Assembly: GCA_037446355.1 (NCBI GenBank)
Contig: JBBIIT010000010.1
Coordinates: forward strand, 11,327 to 75,326
DNA from: Roseiarcus sp037446355
GTDB lineage: Bacteria > Pseudomonadota > Alphaproteobacteria > Rhizobiales > Beijerinckiaceae
Direction of reading: 5' to 3'
Length of the DNA: 64,000 nucleotides
Below the pieces are notes generated by a model. That model made no database searches. It was not told the DNA's origin and saw only the letters and a list, made by a program, of their open reading frames with translations. The position numbers and the translations under genes are program-made. Position 1 is the first letter of the stretch. Every line of letters starts with the position of its first letter. Shown here one piece after another: positions 18,589 through 27,235 of the stretch.

Positions 18589-19940
18589 TCCTGCGCGGCC
18601 GCCTCCAGCGCGACGTCTGCGTCCGTCGTGGCGAAGGCCGCGGCCATTTTGTCGCGGTCGAGCTCGCCTTCCCACCAGGAGACGATCACCGTCGCGACGC
18701 CGTTGCCGGTGATGTTGGTCAGCGCACGCACTTCGCTCATGAATTTGTCGATGCCGAAAACAATGGCGAGGCCGGGGACGAGCCGCGCGTCGGCGGCGGC
18801 CAGAGTGCCGGCGAGCACGACGAAGCCGGCGCCGGTGACGCCGCTCGCCCCTTTGGAAGTCAGCATCGCCACCAGCAGGATCGTCAGCAGCTGGCCGACC
18901 GAGAGATCGACGTGCAAAGCCTGGGCGATGAACAAGGTCGCCAACGTCATATAGATATTCGTGCCGTCGAGGTTGAAGGAATAGCCGGTCGGCACGACGA
19001 GGCCGACGACTTGTTTCGAGCAACCGAGCCGCTCGAGCTTGGCCATCAGGGAGGGCAGGGCGCTCTCCGACGATGACGTGCCGAGCACGATCAGCAACTC
19101 GTCCTTGATAAAGCGAATAAAATTGAGAATCGAAAAGCCGGCGATTCTGGCGATCAGCCCGAGCACGATCAGCACGAACAGCAACGACGTGACATAGAAC
19201 GTCAGGACGAGATTCAAGAGATTGCCGAGCGCAGAGGGGCCGAACTTGCCGATGGTGAAAGCCATCGCGCCGAAAGCGCCAACGGGCGCCGCTTTCATGA
19301 TGATGCCGATGACCGCGAACATGGCGTGCGCGGCGTCGTCGATTAGCCCGCGCAGGGCATGGCCACGTTCGCCCATTTTCATCAAGGCGAAGCCGAACAG
19401 CACCGCGAAGAACAGAACTTGCAGAATGTCGCCGATTTGGAACACCTGCGTCGCGCCTGGCCCGCAGCCGCCGCCCTCGGGAGAACTGACGAAGGCGCCG
19501 ACGACGCTGTCGGGGATGATGTGCAGGAGATAATCGACCGGCTTCATCTTCGAAGCGGTTTCGACATAGCATTTGACCTGCGCGGCCTGGTCCGGCGTCA
19601 ACTCCTTGACCGGGAAGCCCGACCCCGGCTGCCAAATCATGCCCACCAGGATGCCGATCAGCAGCGCCAGCGTCGAGACGAACTCGAAATAGACAAGGGC
19701 CTTGACGCCGACCCGGCCGACGCTTTTGGCTTCCTGGATGTGCGCGATGCCCGAGACGACGGTGCAGAAAATGATCGGCGCGATCGCCATCTTGATCAAT
19801 TTGACGAAGGCGCGGCCGAGCAAGTTGATCCAGTCGTTCTTGGCGAATTCGGGAAACAGCCAGCCGAGGAGAACGCCGAGCCCGATGGCGATCAAGACCT
19901 GGACATAGAGGGTCTTGTACCAAGGCTGGTTTGTCGCCAT
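18585..19940 (-). CDS. dctA: C4-dicarboxylate / proton (sodium) symporter, DctA-type
   Basis: A 451-residue SLC1/DAACS transporter with eight helices and re-entrant loops. Diagnostic blocks are the Ser-rich SSSESALPSL hairpin, GYSFNLDGTNIY, and the substrate-site segment GIDKFMSEVRALTNITGNG. DctA takes up succinate, fumarate and malate. The start at 19940 follows GGGAGGAC. In rhizobia dctA is driven by sigma-54 with DctBD; those regulators are not in the window and I see no clear sigma-54 promoter upstream. Glutamate/aspartate transport is the main alternative. Confidence 0.9.
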   Translation of the reverse strand: MATNQPWYKTLYVQVLIAIGLGVLLGWLFPEFAKNDWINLLGRAFVKLIKMAIAPIIFCTVVSGIAHIQEAKSVGRVGVKALVYFEFVSTLALLIGILVGMIWQPGSGFPVKELTPDQAAQVKCYVETASKMKPVDYLLHIIPDSVVGAFVSSPEGGGCGPGATQVFQIGDILQVLFFAVLFGFALMKMGERGHALRGLIDDAAHAMFAVIGIIMKAAPVGAFGAMAFTIGKFGPSALGNLLNLVLTFYVTSLLFVLIVLGLIARIAGFSILNFIRFIKDELLIVLGTSSSESALPSLMAKLERLGCSKQVVGLVVPTGYSFNLDGTNIYMTLATLFIAQALHVDLSVGQLLTILLVAMLTSKGASGVTGAGFVVLAGTLAAADARLVPGLAIVFGIDKFMSEVRALTNITGNGVATVIVSWWEGELDRDKMAAAFATTDADVALEAAAQD

Positions 19941-20082
19941 GTCCGTCCTCCCGAGTCGCGGGGACGTCTTCAGGCGCGCCCCGCCTCATCGTCCTTGCCC
20001 GGTCGTGGGAGGGAATTCAAGGGCGACTTCGCCTTTGCGCGACCTGGCTGTGCAGAGGGGGCAGGCGCCGTCTTGCAACCGG

Positions 20083-20159
20083 TGGTACCGCCACCCCGGC
20101 TCGAACGGGGGACCTCTAGATCCACAATCTAGCGCTCTAACCAACTGAGCTATGGCGGC
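20083..20159 (-). tRNA. tRNA-His (GTG anticodon)
   Basis: A 77-base cloverleaf. The acceptor stem is GCCGCCA with TGGCGGT, then A73 and an encoded CCA (20085-20083). The D arm is GCTCAG...GAGC. The anticodon stem-loop CTAGATTGTGGATCTAG displays GTG, and the T arm is CCCCGTTCGAGCCGGGG. The base before position 1 is T, not G, and the first pair is G1:U72. Loss of G-1 in tRNA-His is a known feature of one alphaproteobacterial clade. Confidence 0.96.
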
Positions 20160-20272
20160 AGGGGCTTTCGACCGGCCGGGAAACTAGTGTCAAAGGCGTT
20201 GGGTTGCAAGTCTCGAATGGCGCGCCGCCCCGCCGCGCGCTAGGCTGGCGCGAAACGCGACCGGGAGACCCT

Positions 20273-20863
20273 ATGCTGAAAGGCTATTTCATGCACGGCG
20301 CGACCGCGGCGCTGGCCGTTTTGGCGTTGGCGATCGTTGGGGCGGAATTGCTGGGCTTCGCCCGGTTCGCACTGTGGCAGGTCGCGCTCGGCGCGTTCCT
20401 CTTTTACTTTAGTGAGTACGTGATGCACCGGTTCGCGTTCCACGCGCCGCCGGCGCCGTGGGAATTCGTGCGCAAATTGCAGCATCGCCTGCATTACGAC
20501 CATCACGTCGAGCCGAATCGGCTTGATCTGCTGTTCCTGCCATTGTGGTTCCTAGCGCCCAATCTGACGCTTACGGCGCTGGGGGTCGGCTGGATTCTGG
20601 GCGCTGGGGCGGTCGCTTCGGTGATGCTGGGGGTGACGCTCGCCATTCTGCACTATGAGTTAGTGCATTATGTCGCCCATATCCCCTATCAGCCGCGCAC
20701 GGCTGCGGGGCGTTGGATGAAGCAATATCACCTGCGCCATCACTTCATCAGCGAGAAGGAATGGTTCGGGGTGAGCAATCCCTCGCTCGACATCGTCTTC
20801 GGCACTTTCACCGATCCCAAGGAGGCCGAAAAGAGCGCGACGACGCGAAAGCTTTTTTCTTGA
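20273..20863 (+). CDS. Fatty acid hydroxylase / sterol desaturase superfamily protein
   Basis: 196 residues with four hydrophobic segments. Clustered His motifs form a di-iron site: HRFAFH, HRLHYDHH, HYELVHYVAH and HLRHHF. The superfamily hydroxylates or desaturates lipids, carotenoids and sterols at the membrane. The start at 20273 has GGGAG five bases upstream and is preferred to an ORF start at 20204. It lies just upstream of the Liv-type operon but with a 129-base gap, so a functional link is unproven. The lipid substrate is unknown. Confidence 0.85.
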   Translation: MLKGYFMHGATAALAVLALAIVGAELLGFARFALWQVALGAFLFYFSEYVMHRFAFHAPPAPWEFVRKLQHRLHYDHHVEPNRLDLLFLPLWFLAPNLTLTALGVGWILGAGAVASVMLGVTLAILHYELVHYVAHIPYQPRTAAGRWMKQYHLRHHFISEKEWFGVSNPSLDIVFGTFTDPKEAEKSATTRKLFS

Positions 20864-20992
20864 GCCGCGTCGTCGAGAATTGACTTGGCCGCATGGCGTC
20901 ACCGATATATCAGCGCGCTGGGCGGCGAGGCGCGAGCGCCTTGCGTTAGGGAAGCGCCGGCGTGCGGGCTGCGCCAAGGGAGGATGAATTCG

Positions 20993-22168
20993 ATGAAGCC
21001 GAATTACCTGATTTCGGGTCTGGCGCTGGCGGCGGTCCTGGCCTCCGCACCCGCGAAGGCGGGCGACGACACGGTCAACGTCGGTCTCATTCTGCCGATG
21101 ACCGGCCCTTCCGCGAGCACGGGCAAACAGGAGCGCGCGGGCGCCGAACTCTACATTCAACAGCATGGCGACAAGGTCGCGGGAAAGACGATAGCCCTGA
21201 TCGTCAAGGACGACACCGGCGCGCCCGACGTCACCAAGCGGCTTGCCGAGGAATTGGTCGGCAACGACCATGCGGCCGCGTTGATGGGCTTCGGACTGAC
21301 GCCGCTCGCGCTTGCGGTCGCGCCGGTCGCGACGGCGGCGAAAGTTCCGGAAATCGTCACCGCCGCCGCGACGGCGATGATCACGGAGAAGTCGCCTTAC
21401 ATCGTGCGAACTTCGTTCACGCTGCCGCAGGCCTCGGCGCCGATGGCCGAGTGGTGCCTCAAGAACAACATCAAGAAAGTCGTCACCATCGTCACCGACT
21501 ACGGCCCGGGCGTCGACGCGGAAAAGTGGTTCGGGGAAACCTTCACCAAGGGCGGCGGAACGATCGCCGAGGCGATCCGCGTGCCGCTGAAGAATCCCGA
21601 CTTCGCGCCGTTCCTGCAACGCGTCAAGGATGATGCGCCGGACGCCGTGTTCGTATTCGTGCCCTCGGGCTTCGGCGCCGCCTTCATGAAACAGTTTGTC
21701 GAGCGGGGCCTCGACAAGTCCGGCGTCAAGCTGATCGGGACCGGCGACGTCACCGATGACGACCTGTTGGCCGACATCGGCGATTCCGCGCTGGGCGCCG
21801 TGACGACCCATCATTATTCCGTCGCGCACGATTCGCCCGAGAACAAGGCGTTCGTCGCCGCCTTCGAGAAGGCCAACGGCGGAATGAGGCCGAACTTCAT
21901 GGCGGTCGCGGCCTATGACGGCATGGCGCTGCTGTATCAGTCGCTCGAAAAGACCAAGGGCGCGACCGACGGCGATGCGCTGATCGCGGCGATGAAAGGC
22001 GCGGCCTGGATGAGCCCGCGCGGACCCGTCTCGATCGACCCCGATACCCGCGACATCGTGCAGACCATCTACGTGCGCAGGGTCGAGAAAAAGGACGGCC
22101 AGCTCTACAATGTCGAGTTCGGCTCGATCCCCAACGTGAAGGATCCCTACAAGGCCTCGAAGAAATAA
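20993..22168 (+). CDS. livK: ABC transporter substrate-binding protein, branched-chain amino acid (Liv) type
   Basis: A 391-residue periplasmic binding protein. The signal peptide spans residues 1-23 (cleavage after AKA). The mature part starts with VNVGLILPMTGPSAS, the classic start of type-I Liv/Urt/aromatic-acid binding folds. The start is placed at 20993 because GGGAGG (20978-20983) is well spaced to it, whereas an ATG at 20984 abuts the Shine-Dalgarno. It leads a five-gene operon with two permeases and two ATPases. The ligand could be amino acids, urea, amides or aromatic carboxylates. Confidence 0.9.
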   Translation: MKPNYLISGLALAAVLASAPAKAGDDTVNVGLILPMTGPSASTGKQERAGAELYIQQHGDKVAGKTIALIVKDDTGAPDVTKRLAEELVGNDHAAALMGFGLTPLALAVAPVATAAKVPEIVTAAATAMITEKSPYIVRTSFTLPQASAPMAEWCLKNNIKKVVTIVTDYGPGVDAEKWFGETFTKGGGTIAEAIRVPLKNPDFAPFLQRVKDDAPDAVFVFVPSGFGAAFMKQFVERGLDKSGVKLIGTGDVTDDDLLADIGDSALGAVTTHHYSVAHDSPENKAFVAAFEKANGGMRPNFMAVAAYDGMALLYQSLEKTKGATDGDALIAAMKGAAWMSPRGPVSIDPDTRDIVQTIYVRRVEKKDGQLYNVEFGSIPNVKDPYKASKK

Positions 22169-22189
22169 CCCGACGATTTCGAGGCTGAG

Positions 22190-23053
22190 ATGCTGACGAT
22201 CCTGCTCGACGGAATCGCCTACGGCATGTTGCTGTTCGTGCTGGCGAGCGGATTGTCGGTAACACTGGGGCTGATGAACTTTATCAATCTCGCGCACGGC
22301 GCCTTCGCGATGGTCGGCGGTTACGTGACCGCGCTCCTGATGAACCGCGCCGGCGCGCCGTTCCTGCTGACGCTGCCGCTGGCGTTCCTCATCCCCGCGC
22401 TGATCGGCGTCGCCCTGGAGCGCACGCTTTATCGGCGTCTCTATGGCGCCAGCCCGCTCGATCAGGTGCTGTTCAGCATCGGCCTTGTTTTCATGGCGAT
22501 GCCGATAGCCAATTTCTTTCTCGGTGATCAGCCGCAGCAGGTGCATCTGCCGCCCTGGCTTTCCGGACGGCTGGAGTTTCACGGCGTCGGCATCGGCGTT
22601 TACCGATTATTCATCATAGCGGTTTGCGGCGTCGCGGCGGCGGCGTTGCAGATATTTCTCGTCAAGACGCGCTTTGGCGCGCGCCTCCGTGCGGCGGTTG
22701 ACGACGCACGCGTCGCCTCGGGGCTCGGCGTCGACGTCGACAGATTGTTCGCCATCACCTTCGCGGTCGGCAGCGGGCTCGCGGGGCTCGGCGGCGCGCT
22801 GGCGGCCGACGTCGTGGGCGGCATCGACCCGAGCTTTCCGCTGAAATACATGGTGACGTTCCTGATCGTCGTCACGATCGGCGGGTCGAACGGCATCCTT
22901 GGCGCGTTGGTGGGTTCGCTGCTGCTCGGCGTACTCGACGTCGCCGGCAAATATTACGTGCCCTCGATCGGAGCCTTCATCATCTATTTCGTCATGGTCG
23001 TGACGCTGATCCTGCGGCCGCAAGGGCTGTTTGCGCGGGGGGACGCGCGTTGA
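22190..23053 (+). CDS. livH: Branched-chain amino acid-type ABC permease LivH
   Basis: 287 residues and about eight membrane helices. The family segments TLGLMNFINLAHGAFAMVGGY (about 25-45) and ALAADVVGGIDPSFPLKYMV are visible. It is the first permease of the Liv-type importer and lies 21 bases after the binding-protein gene. Its stop overlaps the livM start. Confidence 0.93.
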   Translation: MLTILLDGIAYGMLLFVLASGLSVTLGLMNFINLAHGAFAMVGGYVTALLMNRAGAPFLLTLPLAFLIPALIGVALERTLYRRLYGASPLDQVLFSIGLVFMAMPIANFFLGDQPQQVHLPPWLSGRLEFHGVGIGVYRLFIIAVCGVAAAALQIFLVKTRFGARLRAAVDDARVASGLGVDVDRLFAITFAVGSGLAGLGGALAADVVGGIDPSFPLKYMVTFLIVVTIGGSNGILGALVGSLLLGVLDVAGKYYVPSIGAFIIYFVMVVTLILRPQGLFARGDAR

Positions 23054-24057
23054 GCGCCGCGCAGACCCTGGACGAAAAGGCCAAGCTGGAAGCACATTTG
23101 CGCCGACACGAGCGTTGGCGTTGGAGCGAGATCGCGTTCTGGGCGGCCATTCTCGTCCTGATATTCGCGTTGCCCTCGCGCGCCGGGCTTCTCAACGAAA
23201 TCCTGATCGCCGGGCTTTTCGCGCTCTCGCTCGACCTCATCCTCGGACTGACCGGGGTCGTCTCCCTCGGTCAGGCCGCGTTCTTCGGCGTTGGCGCTTA
23301 CGGCGCGGCGATCCTTTCCGCCTACGGCCTCTCCGAACCGACGCTAGGCCTTTTGCTGGCCAGTGCGCTCGCCGCGTTGCTCGGGCTGGCGACGGCGCCT
23401 TTGCTGTTGCGCGGCTCGGACCTGACTCGCCTGATGGTGACAATGGGCGTCTCGCTGATGCTCGGCGAACTCGCCAACCGCAATTCCTGGCTGACCGGCG
23501 GCGCCGACGGTCTGAACATCGCGATGTCGCCGGTGCTCGGTCTATTTCCGATCGGCTTCACGGGACAGCGCAACGCTGCGCTCTATAGTTTCGTCGTGCT
23601 GTTCCTGTTGTTCGTCGGAGCGCGACGCCTCGCGCAATCGCCGTTCGGCCTGTCGCTGACGGCTGTGCGCGAGAATCGCCTGCGGGCGGGCGCGCTCGGC
23701 ATCTCGACCTCGCGTCGCATCATCGGCATCTATGCGCTCTCGGCGGCTTACGCAGGCGCGGCGGGCGCGCTGCTCGCGCAAACGACGCAGATCGTCTCGC
23801 TCGACGTGTTCGACTTTCATCGCTCGGCGGACGTCATGCTGATGCTCATCATCGGCGGCGCGGGCTATCTCTACGGCGGCATCGTCGGGGCCACAGTGTT
23901 CATCGTTCTCAAAGACGTCATTTCGGGCGCCACGCCGGAATATTGGGAATTCTGGATCGGCGGGCTGCTGGTCGTGCTGGTGTTGATCGGGCGCGACAAC
24001 ATGCGCGAATTGGCGCGCCGACGCATCAAGACGATTTTGCCCGGAGCGGCGAAATGA
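23050..24057 (+). CDS. livM: Branched-chain amino acid-type ABC permease LivM
   Basis: 335 residues with an N-terminal cytoplasmic stretch rich in charged residues (about 1-30) and about nine membrane helices. The typical phrase LTGVVSLGQAAFFGVGAYGAAIL is at about 72-94. The start is a TTG at 23050 overlapping the livH stop by 4 bases; no better start is visible. The stop overlaps the livG start in an ATGA junction. Confidence 0.92.
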   Translation: MSAAQTLDEKAKLEAHLRRHERWRWSEIAFWAAILVLIFALPSRAGLLNEILIAGLFALSLDLILGLTGVVSLGQAAFFGVGAYGAAILSAYGLSEPTLGLLLASALAALLGLATAPLLLRGSDLTRLMVTMGVSLMLGELANRNSWLTGGADGLNIAMSPVLGLFPIGFTGQRNAALYSFVVLFLLFVGARRLAQSPFGLSLTAVRENRLRAGALGISTSRRIIGIYALSAAYAGAAGALLAQTTQIVSLDVFDFHRSADVMLMLIIGGAGYLYGGIVGATVFIVLKDVISGATPEYWEFWIGGLLVVLVLIGRDNMRELARRRIKTILPGAAK

Positions 24058-24809
24058 GCGCGCCCGCGCTCGAGGCGCGCGGCCTTGTCAGGCGCTTCGG
24101 CGGGCTTACCGCCACCGACGATGTGTCGTTCGCGGTTCAACCCGGCGCGCGTCAGGCTTTGATCGGCCCCAACGGCGCCGGCAAGACGACGCTCATCAAT
24201 CTCCTCACCGGCGTCGTCAAGCCGAGCGAGGGCGCGGTGCTGCTGCAAGGCGAGGACGTAACGGCGCTCTCCTCCAACAAGCGCGTGAGGCGGGGGCTCG
24301 CGCGCACGTTCCAGATCAATCAGCTCTTTCCCGACATGTCGCCGGCCGAGTCTTTGGGTCTGGCGATCTCGGAACGGCTGGGTCGCGGCAGGGATTTCTG
24401 GCGCGTCGCCGGAAGCCGCCCCGGCATCGTCGATGAGATCGAGGAATTGCTCGCGCGCTTCGGCCTTGTCTCGGTCATGGACCAGCCGACGCGCACCTTG
24501 CCCTACGGCAAACAGCGTTTGTTGGAGATCGCGCTCGCGCTCGCCTGCAAGCCGAAAGTGCTGCTGCTTGACGAACCCGCGGCCGGCGTGCCGGAGGAAG
24601 AGCGCCACGACATCCTCGCCGCGCTCGCCGCGTTGCCGGCGGAAGTCGCGATCCTGTTGATCGAGCACGACATGGATCTTGTATTTAATTTCGCGACCCG
24701 CATTTCCGTATTGGTCGCGGGGCGGTTGCTGTGCGAAGGCGAGCCGGCCGCCATCGCCGCGGACGAGCGGGTGCGCGCGGTATATCTGGGGGAAGACGCG
24801 CATGGCTGA
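24054..24809 (+). CDS. livG: Liv-type ABC transporter ATP-binding protein LivG
   Basis: A 251-residue ATPase. Walker A is GPNGAGKTT (about 36-44) and Walker B VLLLDEPAAG (about 166-175). The segment LPYGKQRLLEIALAL replaces the usual LSGG signature with LPYGKQR, as is normal for LivG. A second ATPase, LivF, overlaps it by 8 bases. Both power uptake by LivKHM. Confidence 0.93.
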   Translation: MSAPALEARGLVRRFGGLTATDDVSFAVQPGARQALIGPNGAGKTTLINLLTGVVKPSEGAVLLQGEDVTALSSNKRVRRGLARTFQINQLFPDMSPAESLGLAISERLGRGRDFWRVAGSRPGIVDEIEELLARFGLVSVMDQPTRTLPYGKQRLLEIALALACKPKVLLLDEPAAGVPEEERHDILAALAALPAEVAILLIEHDMDLVFNFATRISVLVAGRLLCEGEPAAIAADERVRAVYLGEDAHG

Positions 24810-25503
24810 ACTGCTGCGCGTCGAGGCCCTGAGCGCCGGTTACGGCGATGCGCAGGTGATATCCAACCTCGACCTCAGTCTCGAGGACGGTAAATCGCTC
24901 GCCCTGCTCGGGCGCAACGGCGTCGGCAAGACGACGCTCATCAATTCACTGATCGGCGTGACGACCCGCCACGGCGGACGCATCTATCTGAACGGCGTCG
25001 ATCTCACTCCGTTGCCGCCGCATAAGCGCGCGCTCGCCGGGGTCGGCTGGACGCCGCAGGAGCGCAATATCTTTCGTTCGCTGACTGTCGAGGAGAACTT
25101 GACCGCCATCGCGACGCCGGGCGCCTGGACCGTGGAGCGCGTCTACCGGATGTTCCCGCGCCTTCGCGAACGCCAGCGTAACATGGGCCGGCAATTGTCG
25201 GGCGGCGAACAGCAGATGCTGGCGGTCGGTCGTGCGCTGGTGCTGAATCCCAGGCTGCTGTTGCTCGACGAACCGACCGAAGGTCTGGCGCCAATCATTG
25301 TCGACGAACTGCTTGCCGCGTTGAAGTCGCTGGCGATCGACGGACTTTCGATGATCATTGTCGAGCAGAAGCCGAAAAAGATCCTGCCGTTCACCGATCG
25401 CGCGATCATTCTCAATCGAGGCGCCATCGCGCACGAAGGCAGCAGCGCGGCGCTCCTCGCCGATCCGGCGCTGCTGGAAGGCCACCTTTCGGCGACGAGC
25501 TAA
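24802..25503 (+). CDS. livF: Liv-type ABC transporter ATP-binding protein LivF
   Basis: 233 residues. Walker A is GRNGVGKTT (about 36-44), the signature LSGGEQQML (about 133-141) and Walker B LLLLDEPTEGL (about 155-165). The Q-loop region reads GWTPQERNIF, usual for LivF. It is the last gene of the livKHMGF operon. No clear terminator follows. Confidence 0.93.
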   Translation: MAELLRVEALSAGYGDAQVISNLDLSLEDGKSLALLGRNGVGKTTLINSLIGVTTRHGGRIYLNGVDLTPLPPHKRALAGVGWTPQERNIFRSLTVEENLTAIATPGAWTVERVYRMFPRLRERQRNMGRQLSGGEQQMLAVGRALVLNPRLLLLDEPTEGLAPIIVDELLAALKSLAIDGLSMIIVEQKPKKILPFTDRAIILNRGAIAHEGSSAALLADPALLEGHLSATS

Positions 25504-25546
25504 AGAAAAGCGTCCTATCCCGCGGCCGTGCAGCGCCGACGATCGG

Positions 25547-25756
25547 TCAGTTCGCGACTGGGATCCGCCGGGGCGCGAACGTTCGGCGCACGCGCGACAA
25601 TCCTGCGCGAAGGCCGTCAGCGAGATCGGACCACAGCAGCGTCTCCGACGGCGAATCGGCGAAGATGCGCATTTGGGCGGCGAATTCACGCTCCGCGAGG
25701 GCGGTGGAATCCGCGCGATTCGTGAAGTGGCGCTCGAGACGAAGTTTAAGTGTCAT
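25547..25756 (-). CDS. Hypothetical small protein (69 residues)
   Basis: I do not recognise this protein. It is an ORF of 69 codons starting MTLKLRLERHFTNRAD, predicted soluble and rich in Arg, Ala and Leu, with no Cys. Support for it being real is a good Shine-Dalgarno (GGGAG, 8 bases before ATG) and an AT-rich, promoter-like region with a palindrome upstream (25801-25825). It is antisense to nothing and lies between livF and the TonB-like gene. It could still be a chance ORF in GC-rich DNA. Confidence 0.42.
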   Translation of the reverse strand: MTLKLRLERHFTNRADSTALAEREFAAQMRIFADSPSETLLWSDLADGLRAGLSRVRRTFAPRRIPVAN

Positions 25757-25800
25757 CTGGCTCGCTCCCGGGAATGCGGCGTCGTCGCCGATCACCTCAA

Positions 25801-25825
25801 ACGTGAGCTATATATTAAGTCACGT
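25801..25825. promoter_or_regulatory. Imperfect palindrome in an AT-rich intergenic segment
   Basis: ACGTGAGCT, 7 bases, AAGTCACGT: the outer six bases of each arm (ACGTGA / TCACGT) are perfectly inverted and the centre is ATATATT. It lies in the only strongly AT-rich stretch of this region (about 25800-25875), 45 bases upstream of the small minus-strand ORF and 158 bases upstream of the TonB-like gene. This is operator-like; the regulator is unknown. Confidence 0.4.
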
Positions 25826-25982
25826 AGAATAGCAACGTAAAATAATTTATATAACAGGTGAATAACGGTATACTCTGGATTCCCCGGAACTCAGCGACCT
25901 GGTCGCAACGTCAATCGGGACCATTGGCGATCGACCGCTTAAGCATTAGGTAACGCGCGATACGGAGTCGTCCCGCACCCAT

Positions 25983-26897
25983 ATGCCGACCCTCAATGCG
26001 TCCTTTTCCGCCCGTGCCGCGGAACGGCTGTTTCCGCCTTCGAACGAGGGTGGGCGCGATTCCTCGCGCGGGCTGGCCTTTGTCGTTGCGACCCTGATTT
26101 ATGTCGTGCTGATCGCTCCCCTCGCCATCGAGTTCGGTCGCTCAGCGCCGCCTTCCCCACCCGAGGCGGAAATTCCTGTCGAGATCGTCGTGGAGCCGCC
26201 GCCGGCGCCGGAACCGACGAAGGCGCCCCAACCTCCGAAGCAAGCCCAGCCGCTCGACGAAAAGCCGGCTTATGACGCTCCGCGCTCCGGTCAAGACGAG
26301 AAGCTCGACAGCGAAATCGCGGGCAAACCGCCCGAGCCGGCCCCGAGCCCGCCGCCGCAACCCCCCGGCGCCGCCGAGGACAATTCGCCGAAGCTCTCCG
26401 CCAAACAGGACGCGCCGAACGCCGAAAAACTGCCCGTGGACGCGCCGCCAATGCCGCTATCCCCAGAGGGCGACCTCGCACCGCAACAACAGGCGAAGGC
26501 GGAACCGCAGACGCCAGCGCCCGAGCCCGCCGCGCCTTCGGGGCCGAAAATCCCGTTGTTCAACCAAGTTCCCGACGTCGATTTCGGGGGTCCGGTGAAA
26601 TACTCGAAGGTGTCGGGCGGTAATTCGCAAGCTACCTATCTTTCGACGCTCTACGGAATGATCGTGCCGCGGCTACGACGAAACCCAAATCTGCGGTCGA
26701 TGGCGAGCGGCCTCACCGGCACGATCGTGTTCGGCATCGACGATCGCGGACGCCTGACGCAGCGCTGGATCGCCGAAGCGAGTGGATCGAACGCGCTCGA
26801 CAACGCCGCCTATGAAGCGGTGGGCGCCGCTTCGCCATTCCCCCCGCCGCCGGGCGGAATGCCCCGGCAGATACGGTTCACTTATTCGCCGCGCTGA
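25983..26897 (+). CDS. TonB/TolA-like energy-transducer family protein
   Basis: 304 residues. One transmembrane segment lies at about 32-52. A very long Pro/Glu/Ala-rich periplasmic spacer (about 55-200) follows. The compact C-terminal domain (about 215-304) has GLTGTIVFGIDDRGRLTQRWIAEASGSNALDNAAYEAV, which matches the TonB C-terminal fold with its conserved final helix and strand. It should link the inner membrane to an outer-membrane partner. No exbB, exbD or TonB-dependent receptor is adjacent, so the partner is unknown; a TolA-like role is the alternative. Confidence 0.75.
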   Translation: MPTLNASFSARAAERLFPPSNEGGRDSSRGLAFVVATLIYVVLIAPLAIEFGRSAPPSPPEAEIPVEIVVEPPPAPEPTKAPQPPKQAQPLDEKPAYDAPRSGQDEKLDSEIAGKPPEPAPSPPPQPPGAAEDNSPKLSAKQDAPNAEKLPVDAPPMPLSPEGDLAPQQQAKAEPQTPAPEPAAPSGPKIPLFNQVPDVDFGGPVKYSKVSGGNSQATYLSTLYGMIVPRLRRNPNLRSMASGLTGTIVFGIDDRGRLTQRWIAEASGSNALDNAAYEAVGAASPFPPPPGGMPRQIRFTYSPR

Positions 26898-26904
26898 CCG
26901 CGAT

Positions 26905-27207
26905 TCAGTGCGTGGTGAGCGCGCGCAGCAGCCGCCAAGTGTAGACGCCGGAGTCGTAACCGTCGTCGAAACCGATCCGCACGGCGGATTCGCCGATCTG
27001 CTCGATGCTGAGAATGGCGACGTCGCGCACGGTCGCCGGGGCGCCAACATCGATTTCGGCGTCCGGGTTGGCGTAGCGCAAACGACGTGAGGAGACGCTG
27101 CCGACGACGCCATCGTCAAACGTGACCTTCAAGACGCGGCCATTGTCCTGCACGCGCAATTCGCTCGGCCAAGGCGTCGGGCGCGTTCCGGTCGCATCCT
27201 CGCTCAT
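26905..27207 (-). CDS. DUF971 protein (gamma-butyrobetaine hydroxylase N-terminal-like)
   Basis: A 100-residue protein consisting of one DUF971 domain: WPSELRVQDNGRVLKVTFDDG, then IEQIGESAVRIGFDDGYDSGVYTWRLLRAL. In other proteins this domain is the N-terminal part of gamma-butyrobetaine dioxygenases, and stand-alone versions occur beside Fe-S or cofactor genes. It sits 28 bases downstream of cysG on the same strand and is probably co-transcribed. The function is not established. Confidence 0.85.
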   Translation of the reverse strand: MSEDATGTRPTPWPSELRVQDNGRVLKVTFDDGVVGSVSSRRLRYANPDAEIDVGAPATVRDVAILSIEQIGESAVRIGFDDGYDSGVYTWRLLRALTTH

Positions 27208-27235
27208 CGCGCCATCCCTCGCGTCGCCTGGTGTT

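Noticed and set aside
20660..22582. 640-codon minus-strand ORF antisense to livK/livH
   Set aside because: A composition shadow of GC-rich coding DNA: Arg/Asp/His-rich, no motifs, and the plus-strand Liv genes are unambiguous.
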